Shown one piece after another: positions 1 to 11,154 of a DNA stretch of 64,000 nucleotides. The stretch is from Liquidambar formosana (lineage: Eukaryota; Streptophyta; Magnoliopsida; Saxifragales; Altingiaceae), in NCBI GenBank assembly GCA_039720395.1, contig CM077827.1, positions 25,642,416-25,706,415 of the forward strand. Direction: 5' to 3'. Positions within the stretch are counted from its first letter, which is position 1, and every line of letters starts with the position of its first letter. The translations under genes were made by a program, and so were the position numbers. The notes under the pieces were generated by a model, which was given only the letters and a program-made list of their open reading frames with translations, searched no databases and was not told where the DNA came from.

Positions 1-1173
1 GGCCTCAAAGAACTATTCTTTATGCACTCATACCCTTTCTCTCATAGACTTTAAAGCTCATCTTACATGATCAGTGTGTGACCCATTGGGTTCACATCAT
101 CAAGTAGTAGGAATAGCACGAGGTGTGCACAATGGAACTCTTTCCATTTAGGGTCTAATTGGAACTCCTTCCAATTCCCTAATTGATTATAACTCACTTA
201 TATCAATTAGGGCTTCTACTAACCATGAATAACACCTAGCATATGGTTCATGGTGTCGTCCTTAATGAAGTGAATATGTATCTATCAAAGAACCCTTCTG
301 TTACAGTTTATAGGTTACAATTGCATCCTTCCATTTACACAATGTCTCCAATTGAACTAATAGGACATGGAAGTCTGTCAAGTCCCTAGTTCAATTACTT
401 TATACTCATTCATAAATATAAACTCAATGATGAACTTATGGAAACTCCTTTCCATATTCACACTGCCATGGCCATGGAGTGAATGAGTTATATTATGAAT
501 GATATATGAGACATTCTCTCTCTTTTTCCTGAGAGTAATGGATTCCTTGTCGATCACTCATATGCCTTCATACATATAGCAATAGGGCCAATGAACACCT
601 TTACAGACCCATGAATAGAATCTGCACTTAGTGTTATCAAACTTCTAAAGCTACATGCATAAGGTAACTATGGTGTCTCAGGTCTAAGGATTACTTGTAC
701 CACTATAACATTGAGAAACTGATTGACAGGCAGGTTAAAACTCCATTCAGTTTATCTCAAATCTTTGGTCACATTCAATGTACCTATTCTATTAACAGGC
801 ACCCACCTGTTGGTTGTAGTGTCTCCACACAAATAGCTTGAGACCAGCTATCCTCCTATAGAGTCAACCTAACAAGTGCTAGTCCTATGGTTCATTACTG
901 TCCATCATAGTGAACCTTCAACTAGGAATGATTTAGGAGTTTAGTACAGAGATATATTTACAGTCTCATAATTACAACTCTTTGTAATTCAATATTCTCA
1001 ACTCTAACTCCTTGGACATATTATGTAAATATAAATGATGCATACAAACATAATAGAATAAGCCCTTTTATTAAATCAATAATAAATGTGACATACATAA
1101 ATGAAATCAAATGATTGTTCCTTTATCCTTAAACAATCATCTCTATGATTGGCTCTAGGGCATAACTCTAACA
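1..1173 (-). repeat. Partial Ty1/copia LTR, left end cut by the window edge
   Basis: This stretch matches, base for base over long runs, the right two thirds of the copia LTR at 41392-43078 and the truncated LTR at 34541-35183. Shared landmarks include the passage about one fifth in that ends in TAGTAGGA and the right terminus CTCTAACA. The right edge is the 5' end of the LTR on the minus strand (TGTTAG...). Roughly 510 bp of the LTR should lie left of the window. I cannot tell whether this is a solo LTR or the 5' LTR of a minus-strand element. It interrupts Tat element D between that element's expected antisense gene and its repeat array. Confidence 0.85.
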
Positions 1174-1269
1174 ATGCCAACTCAAGTGACAATGTGCTAA
1201 GGCACTATCCCCTCACACCATGCTTGTTCAATCTTGATAAATTGATCACATACTCTCATTTCAAATCTT

Positions 1270-2545
1270 AATTTTCCATCCCACTTGGTTGAATATATTC
1301 ATCACTTGAATATATCCTTCCATTTCAAAAGTGTATTCACCCTTTGAATATGCTTCTCAGTTTCAAATCCTCATTCTCTATCTTACTTGGTTGAATATAT
1401 TCATCACTTGAATGTATTCTTCCGTTTCAAAAGTGTATTCACCCTTTGAATATGCTTCTTAGTTTCGAATCCTCAATCACTATCTTACTTGGTTAAATAT
1501 ATTCATCACTTGAATATATTTCTCCATTTCAATGGTATGTTCATCACTTGAACATACTTCTCAGATCATTTGTCACTTACTTGGTTAAATATATCCATCG
1601 CTTGGATATATTTCTCCATTTCAATGGTATGTTCATCACTTGAACATACTTCTCAGATCATTTGTCACTTACTTGGTTAAATATATCCATCGCTTGGATA
1701 TATTTCTCCATTTCAATGGTATGTTCATCACTTGAACATACTTCTCAGATCATTTGTTACTTACTTGGTTAAATATATCCATCGCTTGGATATATTTCTC
1801 CATTTCAATGGTATGTTCATCACTTGAACATACTTCTCAGATCATTTGTCACTTACTTGGTTAAATATATCCATCGCTTAGATATATTTCTCCATTTCAA
1901 TGGTATGCTCATCACTTGAGTATACTTCTCAGATCATTTGTCACTTACTTGGTTAAATATATCCATCGCTTGGATATACTTCTCCATTTCAATGGTATAT
2001 TCATCACTTGAACATACTTCTCAGATCATTTGTCACTTACTTGGTTAAATATATCCATCGCTTGAATATATTTCTCTATTTCAATGGTATGCTCATCACT
2101 TGAGTATACTTCTCAGATCATTTGTCACTGACTTGGTTAAGTATATCCATTGCTTGGATATATTTCTCCATTTCAATGGTATGTTCATCACTTGAACATA
2201 CTTCTCAGATCTTTTTTCACTTACTTGGTTAAGTATATCCATCGCTTGGATATATTTCTCCATTTCAAAGGTATGTTCATCACTTGAATGTACTTCTCAA
2301 CATCTTTTCATCACTTGGTTAAATATATTCGTGACCTGAATATATTTCTCCATTTCAATGGTATGTTCATCACTTGAATGTACTTCTCAGATCTCATTCT
2401 CAATCACTTGGTTAAATATATTCGTGACTTGAATATATCTTTCCATTTCAAAAGTATGTTCATTCATAGTGGCTTGAATATGCTTCTCTTATCAATTCTC
2501 AACCCTCAGTGGTTCAAGTATACTCATGACTTGAGTACACTTCCT
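1270..2545 (+). repeat. 92-bp tandem array of paired hairpins (element D copy)
   Basis: Units starting TCAGATCATT occur at 1561, 1653, 1745 and 1837, which gives a 92-bp period; units before 1560 and after 2280 are more diverged. Each unit carries two dyads separated by about 46 bp. Examples are AAATATATCC/GGATATATTT at 1679-1705 and GTATGTTC/GAACATAC at 1627-1649, both with 7-base loops (ATCGCTT and ATCACTT). Stem sequences differ between units but partner bases change with them, for example ..TCC/GGA.., ..TTC/GAA.. and ..CTC/GAG... On the sense RNA this lies between pol and the 3' LTR. Confidence 0.9.
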
Positions 2546-2664
2546 TATTTCAATCTCAGGTTTTCAACCTCCTATCATTGTTGGTACAGTGTGTGATTTC
2601 TCCAGTCTTTTTGGCAAAAATGGGTTGTTCTTTATCATTGGTTCACAAGTGTAACTTATTCGCC

Positions 2665-2677
2665 AATGAGAGCCTTC
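2665..2677 (+). other. Polypurine tract of element D
   Basis: The sequence AATGAGAGCCTTC directly precedes the 3' LTR terminus TGTCACACCCC. It aligns with the AATGAGGGGCTTC tract of elements 1, B and 3, so it is the plus-strand priming site, with some purines changed. Confidence 0.65.
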
Positions 2678-3387
2678 TGTCACACCCCATTTTTGCACCA
2701 CCTTACTAGGGCTCATCATTTCATGCATGTTTTTGTTTTCTTTTTGAGTCTAGTCACTTGCATTAGGTTTTTAGGGTCACAAGGACAATGGATATGAATT
2801 TTGGTTCAATTTGGAGTTGATCTTAAGGGATAATAAGAGCTTTTGTGACTTGAGGAGCATAATCGTCTTTTAAGTCCCAAACTTTTCATTTGACTTTGAA
2901 ATGATCTCCAAATTGTCAATTGGAGTTCATATGAATGCATCAGAGGTATTTCTAGGTTCAATTTGATGAATTAATGGCTCGGGATTAAAATGGCTTGATG
3001 TAGTTCAAGTTGGTTAATTGACCCTTCTTTGGGTTAGCTCTAATTGACTCACAATTACCAACCAAATCTTTTCAAATTGACTTTCATTAGTCATCATTTT
3101 ACCCCCAAAAGTGTTTTATGAAGTTCAATTTTGATATGGAAAGTGTTTGGTTTGACCCTATGTGCATGCTTATGCTTAGCAAAGGTAGAGCATAGTGGTT
3201 AACCGCCTTGTTCAAACCTAACCGTACCCCTATGGTTAGTGGTTTTCACCCAAAAATGTTCAAAAACATATTCCTCATTGAAACACTGTCGTTTTGGCTT
3301 TTGTTTCATCAAAATCGGAATTCATTTGGCCCCTGAAACACTCCTAGAAGGTAGAGGAGTCCAAAAAAAGCAAAAAGCTGATGTGGG

Positions 3388-3470
3388 CTCGGATGACCAC
3401 CCAAGGCAAGGCGGCTAGCCACCTGGGCCCAAGTAGCTAGCCGTCCAGCCTTGGGTGGTCACCCGAGGCC
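3388..3470 (+). promoter_or_regulatory. GC-rich palindromic block in U3 of LTR D
   Basis: The arms ATGACCACC and GGTGGTCACCCGAG bracket GGCTAGCC-like and CCCAG/CTTGGG-like dyads. The block lies about 200 bp upstream of the LTR TATA box. Closely similar blocks occur at 8171-8255, 13289-13344, 27681-27763, 30966-31015, 47811-47850 and 56520-56575. It stands out against the AT-rich surroundings. Confidence 0.7.
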
Positions 3471-3665
3471 ACTTTCCTATTTTCACTCAATTTCCTTGCT
3501 GAAGCGGACTCTTGCCTATTTTGACGTATTTGGGCTCTTTTGGACGGGTTTCCTTCTAATTTTTGGTAACTCCTGAGTTACTTAAGCCCCAAGGGGGTCT
3601 CTAATAGCCCTTGGATTAATTCTTAGGGTTTTAATCCCAGCCATTGGTTAATCCTAATTGAAGTC

Positions 3666-3673
3666 TATAAATA
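3666..3673 (+). promoter_or_regulatory. TATA box of LTR D
   Basis: TATAAATA lies inside the LTR in sense orientation, downstream of the GC-rich block, at the position equivalent to the TATA boxes of LTR B and of elements 1 and 3. Transcription would start about 30 bp further right. Confidence 0.65.
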
Positions 3674-5394
3674 CCCCCCTATGCTTCGGCACAAGGGGAG
3701 CCACTTTATGCTTAAAAACCTAAGTGTTTGAGAGAGAATAAGAGAAAGAGACTTGAAGGAGAGCTGGAGTTCTTGCTGTAGCCTTGGAGAGGATTGGTTC
3801 AAGTCATCCATAAGAGCAAGGGAGAGTCTCTACAGCAGCAAGGAAGTTTCTTCTTAAGGTATTCCTCCCTCTTCATTTATGCTGAATATGGGTTTTCATA
3901 TAGGATAAGCTTATTGCATGTTAAAGGTAGCTTTTTTATCATGTATTAACACTCTAGCTAGTTAATATATATGGAATATCTCCTGTTTATGATAATTTTA
4001 GCATGTTTTAGGGCTGTCCTTTGTGTTTTTAAGCATAGTTGTGATTCTTGTGCTCCCATCGTCCTTGTTTTGGAATAGGGTCATTGCATGCTAGTGTTAG
4101 GGTTTCTTATCATGTTTTATTGCTTTAATTAGTTAATATGCATGATTAGGGTTCTGTTTATTTTTATTTTAGCATGTTTAAAGTTTGTCTTGTATGTTTT
4201 TAAGCATATTTGTGAGTTTAGGGTTTTAGTGTCCTTGTTTTATATTAGTTTTCATACAACATGTTAAAGTAGGTCTTTTTATTGTTTTTCCTTCATAGTT
4301 GCTGCATATGTTTTGCATATAGAGTAAATATGATATTTTGCATGCATGTTAGTTCATTCTAGGGTTTCTATGCATAATATGGTTCTAGGATTGTGTTAGG
4401 GCTTATTATTGTTCGCTGTTTTTGCTATTAGCATGTTTAGTGGATGATTTTAGGCCATAACACTATTCTGTCTAGATTTGCATGTTAGTGTTTTTGCATG
4501 GTTTTGAGCAGGTGTAAGGGTGCAAATAGGTGTGGTAATTGTCCTATGGCAAATAGGGCTGCCAATGCTTGAAATGGCTAATGCTTGGAGCTATTGCGCT
4601 CAGGTAAGCGGGTGTGAAGGTGCCCCAATTCACCTATCTTCTTAACTCTTTCTCTTCTCCCTCTCTAGGGTTAGTTTTTAATACAAGTCTATGGTATAAT
4701 CAAAGGTTTCCTTCAATAATAAATTCTGTTTTTTTATCAAGGTTTCCATTTTGTGGAATTTTCCTAATTTCAAACTTGGTTTATCTATCATATTCAACTC
4801 TTTTTCAAATAAGGAAACCTAGGGTTTTTACCATAGGTTTGTATTAAGTCTTAACCCTAGTTCTAATCGAACTACGTGGACTTTGATCCATGTATTTCGT
4901 TGCATGGTACGTAGGCGCTCTTCGTGAGGCTCAAGTCTATTCTAGGATCCAAGCATCCTAGGTTTATTTCTTTTCTCTTTTCTTTTCTTTATTTTCTGTT
5001 TTTATTTGTTTATTATGCATAGATGGATGAATGAAATATATGATATGCACGCAATTCTTGTGATGATATACTTGCTGATTTTTGTATGAAAAGATCTTAA
5101 TTTAGCCCAAATGAACTGAGAGACCGAAAGGGTGACATGGGTGCCTATAGGCTTTGCCTAGAACCTTCCCATGTCATAACTTAGCCTTCGAATCCCCGAT
5201 TTCTTTGGTTTCCAAAAGATTGGTTTTTGCCTTTCCTTTTTTATGGAGTCATTCAAATTGTTTTCTTAAAACAAACTATTTTTAGGGTTTTCCTTGTTTC
5301 CTTTAAAAAATAAGGTGGCGACTCCTTTCCTTTTTCAAACCCCAATCCTTTTCTTTTTCACCAACCCTTGTGGGCCCAATTTCTAGGGTTCATA

Positions 5395-5703
5395 GTGGGA
5401 CACCACCAACACATTCCATTTCGGTTTTGGGGAGATGACATTAACCCCCAAGGACTTTACCATAATCACGGGCTTGAGCATTAAGGGCAAGAGCTTGGAA
5501 TTTTATGAAGAAGCCTCCTCGGATGAGGATTATCTCCTAGCTTACCTTGGAATGGAAGTTGAGGTAATCAAGAAAGCAATGCACTGCACTTGGCTTTTTA
5601 ACAAATTTGCAAAGCAAAGGGAAAGCGAGGGTGCGAGCCCCGATTGCATTACAAGAGCATTCCTTCTTTACATGATCTCATGCACATTCTTTGCCGGTAC
5701 GGG
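5395..5703 (+). pseudogene. Fragment of exon 2 of a plant mobile domain (PMD) gene
   Basis: About 103 codons read in frame through the PMD core: WDTTNTFHF, GEMTLTPKDF, a glycine-leucine GLSIKGK segment, then FLLYMISCTFF. The protein is nearly identical to the PMD gene of element C (48129-50784) and clearly related to that of element B. The fragment is bounded on the left by LTR D and on the right by LTR B, so two retrotransposons have landed in the same exon. The remaining exons are absent from this neighbourhood. It is a relic of an older Tat-like element, in plus orientation. Confidence 0.85.
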
Positions 5704-7006
5704 TGTGGACCCCAGAAAACGGTGCCCACAAGGGGGGTTTGAAAAAGGAAAGGAGTCACCACCTTATTTTTTGAAGGAAACAAGAAAAACCCTAAAAAAA
5801 CAGTTTTGTTTTAGGAAAACAAAAGAATGACTCCATATTTAAAAATGGTAAGGCAAAAGGTCTTTTGGAAATCAAAGATGGTGGATTCGGAGGCTAAGTT
5901 ACAATATGGGAAGGTTCTAGGCAAAGCCTATAGGCACCCATATCGCCCTAAACGGTCTCTTAATTTAATTGGGCTAAATCAAAGTCTTAATCACACATCA
6001 ATTAACAATTATCATCACAAGACAACATGCATATCATCCATTCATTCATCCATGTAAGCAAATAAATCAAAGAAAAACAGAAAAAAAAGAAAGAGGGGAT
6101 AGAAAACCTAGGATACTTAGTATCCTAGGGCGGACTTGAACCTCACGAAGAGCGCCTACGTACCATGTATGGAAATACATGGATCAAAGTCCACGTAGTT
6201 CGAAAGGGAATAGGGTTATAACCTAATAGAGGCCTATGGTAAACCCTAAGTTTCATTTCACAAGAAACATGGTAAGTTTCCAAAAATGAATGATTCTCAA
6301 AATCTCTTTAGTAAATATGGAATTTCATAAAGATAGAAACTTTGATTTAAAAAGCATTTTTATGAAAGGAAACTATAGAATCTACCATATCCCTCTATTA
6401 AGGAATAACCCTAGGAGGGAGAAAGGGAAAGTTTCAAGGAAAAGAAAGAAAAGTGAATTAGGGCACCTTCATACCCAACTTACCTTTAAGCAAAAGCAAC
6501 TTGTCAAAATAACCACCTTATTGCATAGGGTAATTACTTTATTTGCAAGATTTCATCTTGCAATAACCAAAATAACCACCCCACATTGGTGGGGTAGTTG
6601 CACCTGTTGTACCTGTCAAGCACCTGCAATTTTCATGCAAAACATACCAAAAATACCAACCAACCAAACCTAGTTTCTAATCAAGCAATTATCATGCTTA
6701 AACATAGGCTAACACTTGCTCAAAATATCATATTAAGGTCATTAAACAGATCTGGACAGAACTGAAAATAAGGCTTAAAATCCTTCATAAGTCATGTAAA
6801 CAACACGAATCATGAAATAAAGTAAACCCTAACTCAACCCTATATGCAATAACATGCAAACAACCCTAAAGCCAACTACCATGGATGCAAAAATATCATA
6901 TTTATCTAATATGCAACACATATGCAGCAACTATGAAGAAAAACTAGAGAATAACCCTAAGCTATCATGCTATATGCAACTAAACCAACACAAGGATGAT
7001 GAAAAC

Positions 7007-7640
7007 CCTAGAATCACAATGGTGCACAAAATCACATGGAATAACACTCTAGCATACTAAACAGCCCATGAATATCATCCTAAATACGCATACTAACTAA
7101 TAGAAGCATCAAAATATGATAAAAACATAAGCTCTAATATGCAAAGGAGTTATTTCATGCAGAAAACCAATTTCAGCACTAAGGAAACCCTAGAATCCCA
7201 AACATACAGTAAATCACATGGAGTAACACTTTGGCATACTAAACAGCCCATGAATATTATCCTAAACATGCATACTAGCTAACAGAAACAGCAAAATACG
7301 ATAAAAACATAAGCTTTAATATGCAAAAGAGTTATTTCATGCAGAAAACCAATTTCAGCACTAAGGAAACCCTAGAATCCCAAACATGCAGTAAATCACA
7401 TGGAATAACACTCTAGCATACTAAGCAGCCCATGAATATTATCCTAAACATGCATACTAGCTAATAGAAACAGCAAAATATGATAAAAACATATACTTTA
7501 ACATGAAATTATAGCTATTCAATGCAAAACCCTAGAAAAGACTCTAGAAACCCTAAAAACACAAACACTCATAAAATCACATGAAATAGCATCATATCAT
7601 GCAAATCCAGCCATAAACCTTATTCTAATCATGTATTTTA
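7007..7640 (-). repeat. 182-bp tandem repeat inside LTR B
   Basis: The marker AAATCACATGG recurs at about 7029, 7211, 7393 and 7574, giving a period of 181-182 bp over roughly three and a half copies. Shared inner blocks include CAGCCCATGAATAT and TTTCATGCAGAAAACC. The expansion sits downstream of the TATA box on the minus strand, so it is in the R/U5 part and would be present in the transcript leader. Confidence 0.8.
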
Positions 7641-7973
7641 AGCATTAGAAGCATCAACACATGATAAAAACATAAGCTTGAACATGAAATAATGCTATTT
7701 TATGCAAAACCTTAATTTGAATGAAAGGGAAAGGAGGTATATCTATATATAGAACCTTACTGCTGTAGAGTTTGCTTCTCCTCTTGTGTACTGCTGGAGA
7801 CACTCTCCTTCAAGCCTTCAAGCAAAGCTCCAGCCCTCCTCTAAGCTCCTTCTCTCACTCTCTCACTCAGAATTTAGGTTAAACTACCCTAAGGATGGCT
7901 GTTATAGCCTCCAAGTCTCACACATGCCTCTCCCTTCAGAAAAATCCTCCCCTATTGCTGAAGTATAAGGGGG

Positions 7974-7981
7974 TATTTATA
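7974..7981 (-). promoter_or_regulatory. TATA box of LTR B
   Basis: TATAAATA on the minus strand, about 190 bp downstream of the GC-rich block at 8171-8255. The same arrangement is seen in LTR D. Confidence 0.65.
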
Positions 7982-8170
7982 GGGTTTAATGGGAAACCCT
8001 CAATGGTTGGGATTAAAACCCTAGGTATTGATCCAAGGGCTCTTAGAGGTTCCCTTGGGGCTCAAGTAGCTCAAATAGGGCTGAAAATAGGGTTAAATGG
8101 CGGCTGGAGGCGGAATATTTCGAGAAAATAGGAAGAATCCCGCTTCAGCAATCAAAAAAAGGAAAGAGGA

Positions 8171-8255
8171 TCAGGTGACCACCTGGGGCTTGGTGGCTAG
8201 CCTCTTGGGCCCAGGCGGCTAGCCGCCCAGGCCTGGGTGGTCACCCGAGGCCTCG
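8171..8255 (-). promoter_or_regulatory. GC-rich palindromic block in U3 of LTR B
   Basis: The arms AGGTGACCACCT and GGTGGTCACCCGAGG form a dyad of about 10 bp. Inside lie GGCTAGCC (perfect 8-bp palindrome) and CCCAGGCCTGGG (perfect 12-bp palindrome). It is the most complete copy of the block. Confidence 0.75.
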
Positions 8256-8400
8256 TCAGCTTATGCCCTATTTTGACCCTTTCGACTTCCAAATGTGTTT
8301 CAAGGCTCAAATCAACTCCGATTTGATGAAACGAAAGCCAAAACGACCGTGTTTCGAAGGGGAATGTAACTTGAGTCACTTGAGGGCAAGAAACCCTAGC

Positions 8401-8405
8401 CATGG
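8401..8405. repeat. Left target-site duplication of element 1
   Basis: CATGG here matches CATGG at 25466-25470, directly outside the two LTR ends of element 1. A 5-bp duplication is the usual size for Ty3/gypsy integration and shows that both ends of element 1 are original. Confidence 0.9.
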
Positions 8406-10383
8406 TGTGAACCCCGGAAATTGGGCCCACAAGGGATTGAAAGAAAATGGGTTTGAAAAAGAAAAAGGAAAGGAGTCGCCACCTTATTTTTTAAAGGAAA
8501 CAAGGAAAACCCTAAAAATAGTTTGTTTTAGGAAAACAATTTGAATGACTCCATAAAAAAGGAAAGGCAAAAACCAATCTTTTGAAAACCAAAGAAATCG
8601 GGGATTCGGAGGCTAAGTTATGACATGGGAAGGTTCTAGGCAAAGCCTATAGGCACCCATGTCACCCTTTCGGTCTCTCAGTTCACTTGGGCTAAATCAA
8701 GATCTTTCCATACAAAAATCAGCAAGTATATCATCACAAGAATTGCATGCATATCATATATTTCATTCATCCATCCATGCATAATAAGCGCATAAAAACA
8801 GAAAAAGAAAAAGAAGAAAAGAAAACAAAAATAAACCTAGGATGCTTGGATCCTAGAACGGACTTGAGCCTCACGAAGAGCGCCTACGTACCATGCAATG
8901 AAATACATGGATCAAAGTCCACGTAGTTCGATTAGAATTAGGGTTAAGAGCTAATATAAACCTATGGTTAAAACCCTAGGTTTCCTTATTTGATCAAGAG
9001 AGTTGAATTTGATAGAAAGTTTGATTTTAGAAAGAACTCCATAAAATGGAAACTTTAATAAAAACCAGAATTTTGTTGGTTAAGGAAACCTCTAATTAAA
9101 CCATAGGATCATATTAAAAATTAACCCTAAATAGGGAGAAGAGAAGGGATAAGGAAGAAAGGTGAATTGGGGCACCTTCACACCCACTTACCTGAGCGCA
9201 ATTACTCCAAACATTAGCTCTTTCAGACATAAGCAGCCCTATTTGCCATAGGACAAATACCACACCTATTTGCACCCTTACAAGTGCTCAAAACCATGCA
9301 AAAACACTAACATGCAAATCTGGACAGAATAGTATTATGACCTAAAATCATCCACTAAGCATGCCAAAAGCAAAAACAGCGAACAATAATAAGTCCTAAC
9401 ATATTCCTAGAACCATATCATGCATAAAAACCCTAGAACATACTAACATGCATGCAAAACTATCATGTTTACTCCATATGAAAAACATATACAGCAAACA
9501 CGAAGAAAAACCAATAAAAAAGTCTACTTTATCATGCTATATGAAAACAAACACGAAACAATGACTCTAAAACCCTAAACTCACAAATATGCTTAAAAAC
9601 ATACAAAACATACTTTAATCATGCTAAAACCAAACTAAACAGAAATTAAATCATGCATATTAACTAACTAAAGCAATATAACATGATGAAAATCCTAACT
9701 CTAACATGCAATGACACTAATCCTAGCACAAGGACAAACAGGAGCACAAGAATCATAACTATGCATTAAAAACCTAAAGGACAGCCCTAAAGCATGCTAA
9801 ACAGTAGATAAACAATAGATATTCCATGTATATTAACTAGCTAGAGTGTTAATACATGATAAAAAAGTTACCTTTAACATGCAATAAGCCTAACCCATAT
9901 GAAAACCTAGTTTAAGTTTGAATAGAGAAGGAGAATACCTTAGGAAGGGCCTTCCTTTGTGTTTGTAATTGTTCGTGGCTCCTCAGGTCTTTAGAGTGAA
10001 TCAAACCAACACGAATCCTCCTCTTTGTCAAAGTGGTATCACAGCAAAGAGATCAAAACTCACTCAACTTTGAAAAGAAATAGAAAACAAAAAGAGAACA
10101 AGAGAAAAGAAAAGTGATTTTCGTCACTTTGCAGCAGCAGCAACTTCAATCGCGTTTTTGGGTATGAAAACGTTAGATTTGGACAAAGCTTGTGAAATAT
10201 AAAGTTGTAGAGAATTGAATTATCTTTCTAACAAGACCAATTTCATCAAATTCTGACTTCGGATGAAAAAGTTATGATTAAAATACGACTGCTGGTTTTC
10301 AGAAAATCTGCTGCTGAATTATGACGAATTTCACTCCCTCCAAACCCTCTTCTCCTCTCCCTTGTTTAAAGACATTAAGAGAG

Positions 10384-10391
10384 TATTTATA
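10384..10391 (-). promoter_or_regulatory. TATA box of element 1 3' LTR
   Basis: TATAAATA on the minus strand, conserved at the same place in the 5' LTR (24829-24836) and in LTR 3 (53049-53056). U3 would be about 0.63 kb and R/U5 about 2 kb. Confidence 0.7.
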
Positions 10392-10530
10392 GCTGAAATC
10401 TGGAGTTTCCCTTTCCTTCCTGGACTAGGTTTCCTTGGAGAATAATCAAAAGGTATTTTATAATGATAAAAGACTTCTAATCTGAATAGGAAAAGGAAAT
10501 TGTCTTTTATAAAAATTGGGAGACTGACCG

Positions 10531-10594
10531 CTAACACGCATGCACATGTATCGTATGTGCGTACACACACTCATCACATACGTACACGTGTTAG
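10531..10594 (-). promoter_or_regulatory. Nested palindromes with a CACGTG core in U3
   Basis: The outer arms CTAACACG and CGTGTTAG are perfect 8-bp inverted repeats. Between them lie GCATGC, ACATGT, TACGTA and a CACGTG hexamer (the G-box core of plants). The cluster lies about 140-200 bp upstream of the TATA box, in the part of U3 where LTRs B and D carry the GC-rich block. Copies are at 24976-25039 and 53196-53259. Confidence 0.65.
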
Positions 10595-11020
10595 TGTCAT
10601 GATAAAAATGGCTAATTTAATAAAATAATTTTCTTTTCATTTTAACCAAAAATCTCATGCTGTGATTCGCACTAATTCTTCAAGGATAATCCGTAAATAA
10701 CCACACTAAACTCATCATCAGGGCCACGGGACTTAATTGAACCTAGAAATACCTCATATGCATCCATATGAACTCCAATTGACAATTTGGAGATCATTCC
10801 AAGGTCAAATGAAAAGTTTGGGACTTAAAAGACGTTTATGCCCCTCAAGTCACAAAAGCTCTTATTATCCCTCGAGATCAACTCCAATTTGAACCAAAAT
10901 TCATATCCATTGTCCTTGTGACTCTAGAAAACTAATGCAAGTGACTAGACTCAAAAACAAAACAAAAACATGCATGAAATGATGAGCCCTAGTAAGGTGG
11001 TGCAAAAATGGGGTGTGACA

Positions 11021-11033
11021 GAAGCCCCTCATT
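11021..11033 (-). other. Polypurine tract of element 1
   Basis: On the minus strand AATGAGGGGCTTC directly precedes the 3' LTR start TGTCACACC. The same tract precedes the 3' LTRs of B (26021-26033) and element 3 (53850-53862). Confidence 0.8.
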
Positions 11034-11154
11034 GGCGAACAAGTTACACTTGTGAACCAATGATAAAGAACAACCCATTTTTGGCCAAAAAGCCCGGAGA
11101 AATCACACACTGATACCAACAATGATGGGAGGTTGAAAACCTGAGACTGAAATA

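Larger units (their letters stand above)
1174..2677 (+). mobile_element. 3' internal region of Tat-like element D
   Basis: Immediately after the copia LTR the sequence is the reverse complement of the 13,110-11,021 region of element 1: the short spacer with the 'TGACAATGTG' motif, then a hairpin tandem array, then a conserved 130-bp spacer and a polypurine tract. Element D is therefore oriented on the plus strand. Its antisense gene and pol should lie left of the copia insertion, outside the window. No coding region is visible here; the short open frames arise from the repeats. Confidence 0.8.
2678..5394 (+). repeat. 3' LTR of Tat-like element D (2717 bp)
   Basis: The LTR starts TGTCACACCCC and ends ...CTAGGGTTCATA, where related LTRs end ...GGGTTCACA. 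It is the reverse-orientation homologue of the element 1 and 3 LTRs along most of its length, including the terminal 'CCTTATTTTTT..AAGG' and 'CTACGTGGACTTTGATCCATG' blocks. Its promoter part differs from elements 1 and 3: it carries the GC-rich palindromic block (3388-3470) and a TATA box at 3666. The R/U5 part has two imperfect copies of a roughly 180-bp segment around 3900-4280. The element's left LTR is outside the window. The right end abuts a PMD gene fragment, so D inserted into that gene. Confidence 0.85.
5704..8405 (-). repeat. 3' LTR of Tat-like element B, outer part (interrupted by element 1)
   Basis: The LTR starts TGTGGACCCCAG and is a diverged homologue of the element 1 LTR (shared 'GGATTCGGAGGCTAAGTT' and 'AGCGCCTACGTACCATG' blocks). 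It continues at 25466-26020 beyond element 1 and ends GGGGTGTGACA. Joined length is about 3.25 kb, longer than its relatives because of a tandem expansion at about 7007-7640. On the minus strand it contains a GC-rich palindromic block (8171-8255) and a TATA box (7974-7981), as in LTR D. It abuts a PMD gene fragment on the left. Confidence 0.85.
8406..11020 (-). repeat. 3' LTR of element 1 (2615 bp)
   Basis: In plus-strand reading it runs TGTGAACCCC...GGGGTGTGACA, so it begins TG and ends CA. It has a TATA box at 10384-10391 (minus) and a palindrome cluster at 10531-10594. Compared with LTR 3 (51073-53849) and LTR D it lacks a segment of about 160 bp near the U3 outer part, as does its partner LTR. 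Confidence 0.93.

Noticed and set aside
1270..2545. CRISPR-like appearance of regularly spaced repeats
   Set aside because: Units are contiguous 92-bp tandem repeats without unique spacers, in a plant retrotransposon; no cas genes.
8263..8544. A frame running from LTR B into LTR 1
   Set aside because: It crosses the insertion boundary at 8406, so it cannot be an ancestral gene.
10331..10570. A 79-codon frame conserved in all three LTRs of elements 1 and 3 (also 24776-25015 and 52996-53235)
   Set aside because: It spans the TATA box and U3, has no recognisable domain, and is conserved only because the LTRs are nearly identical.
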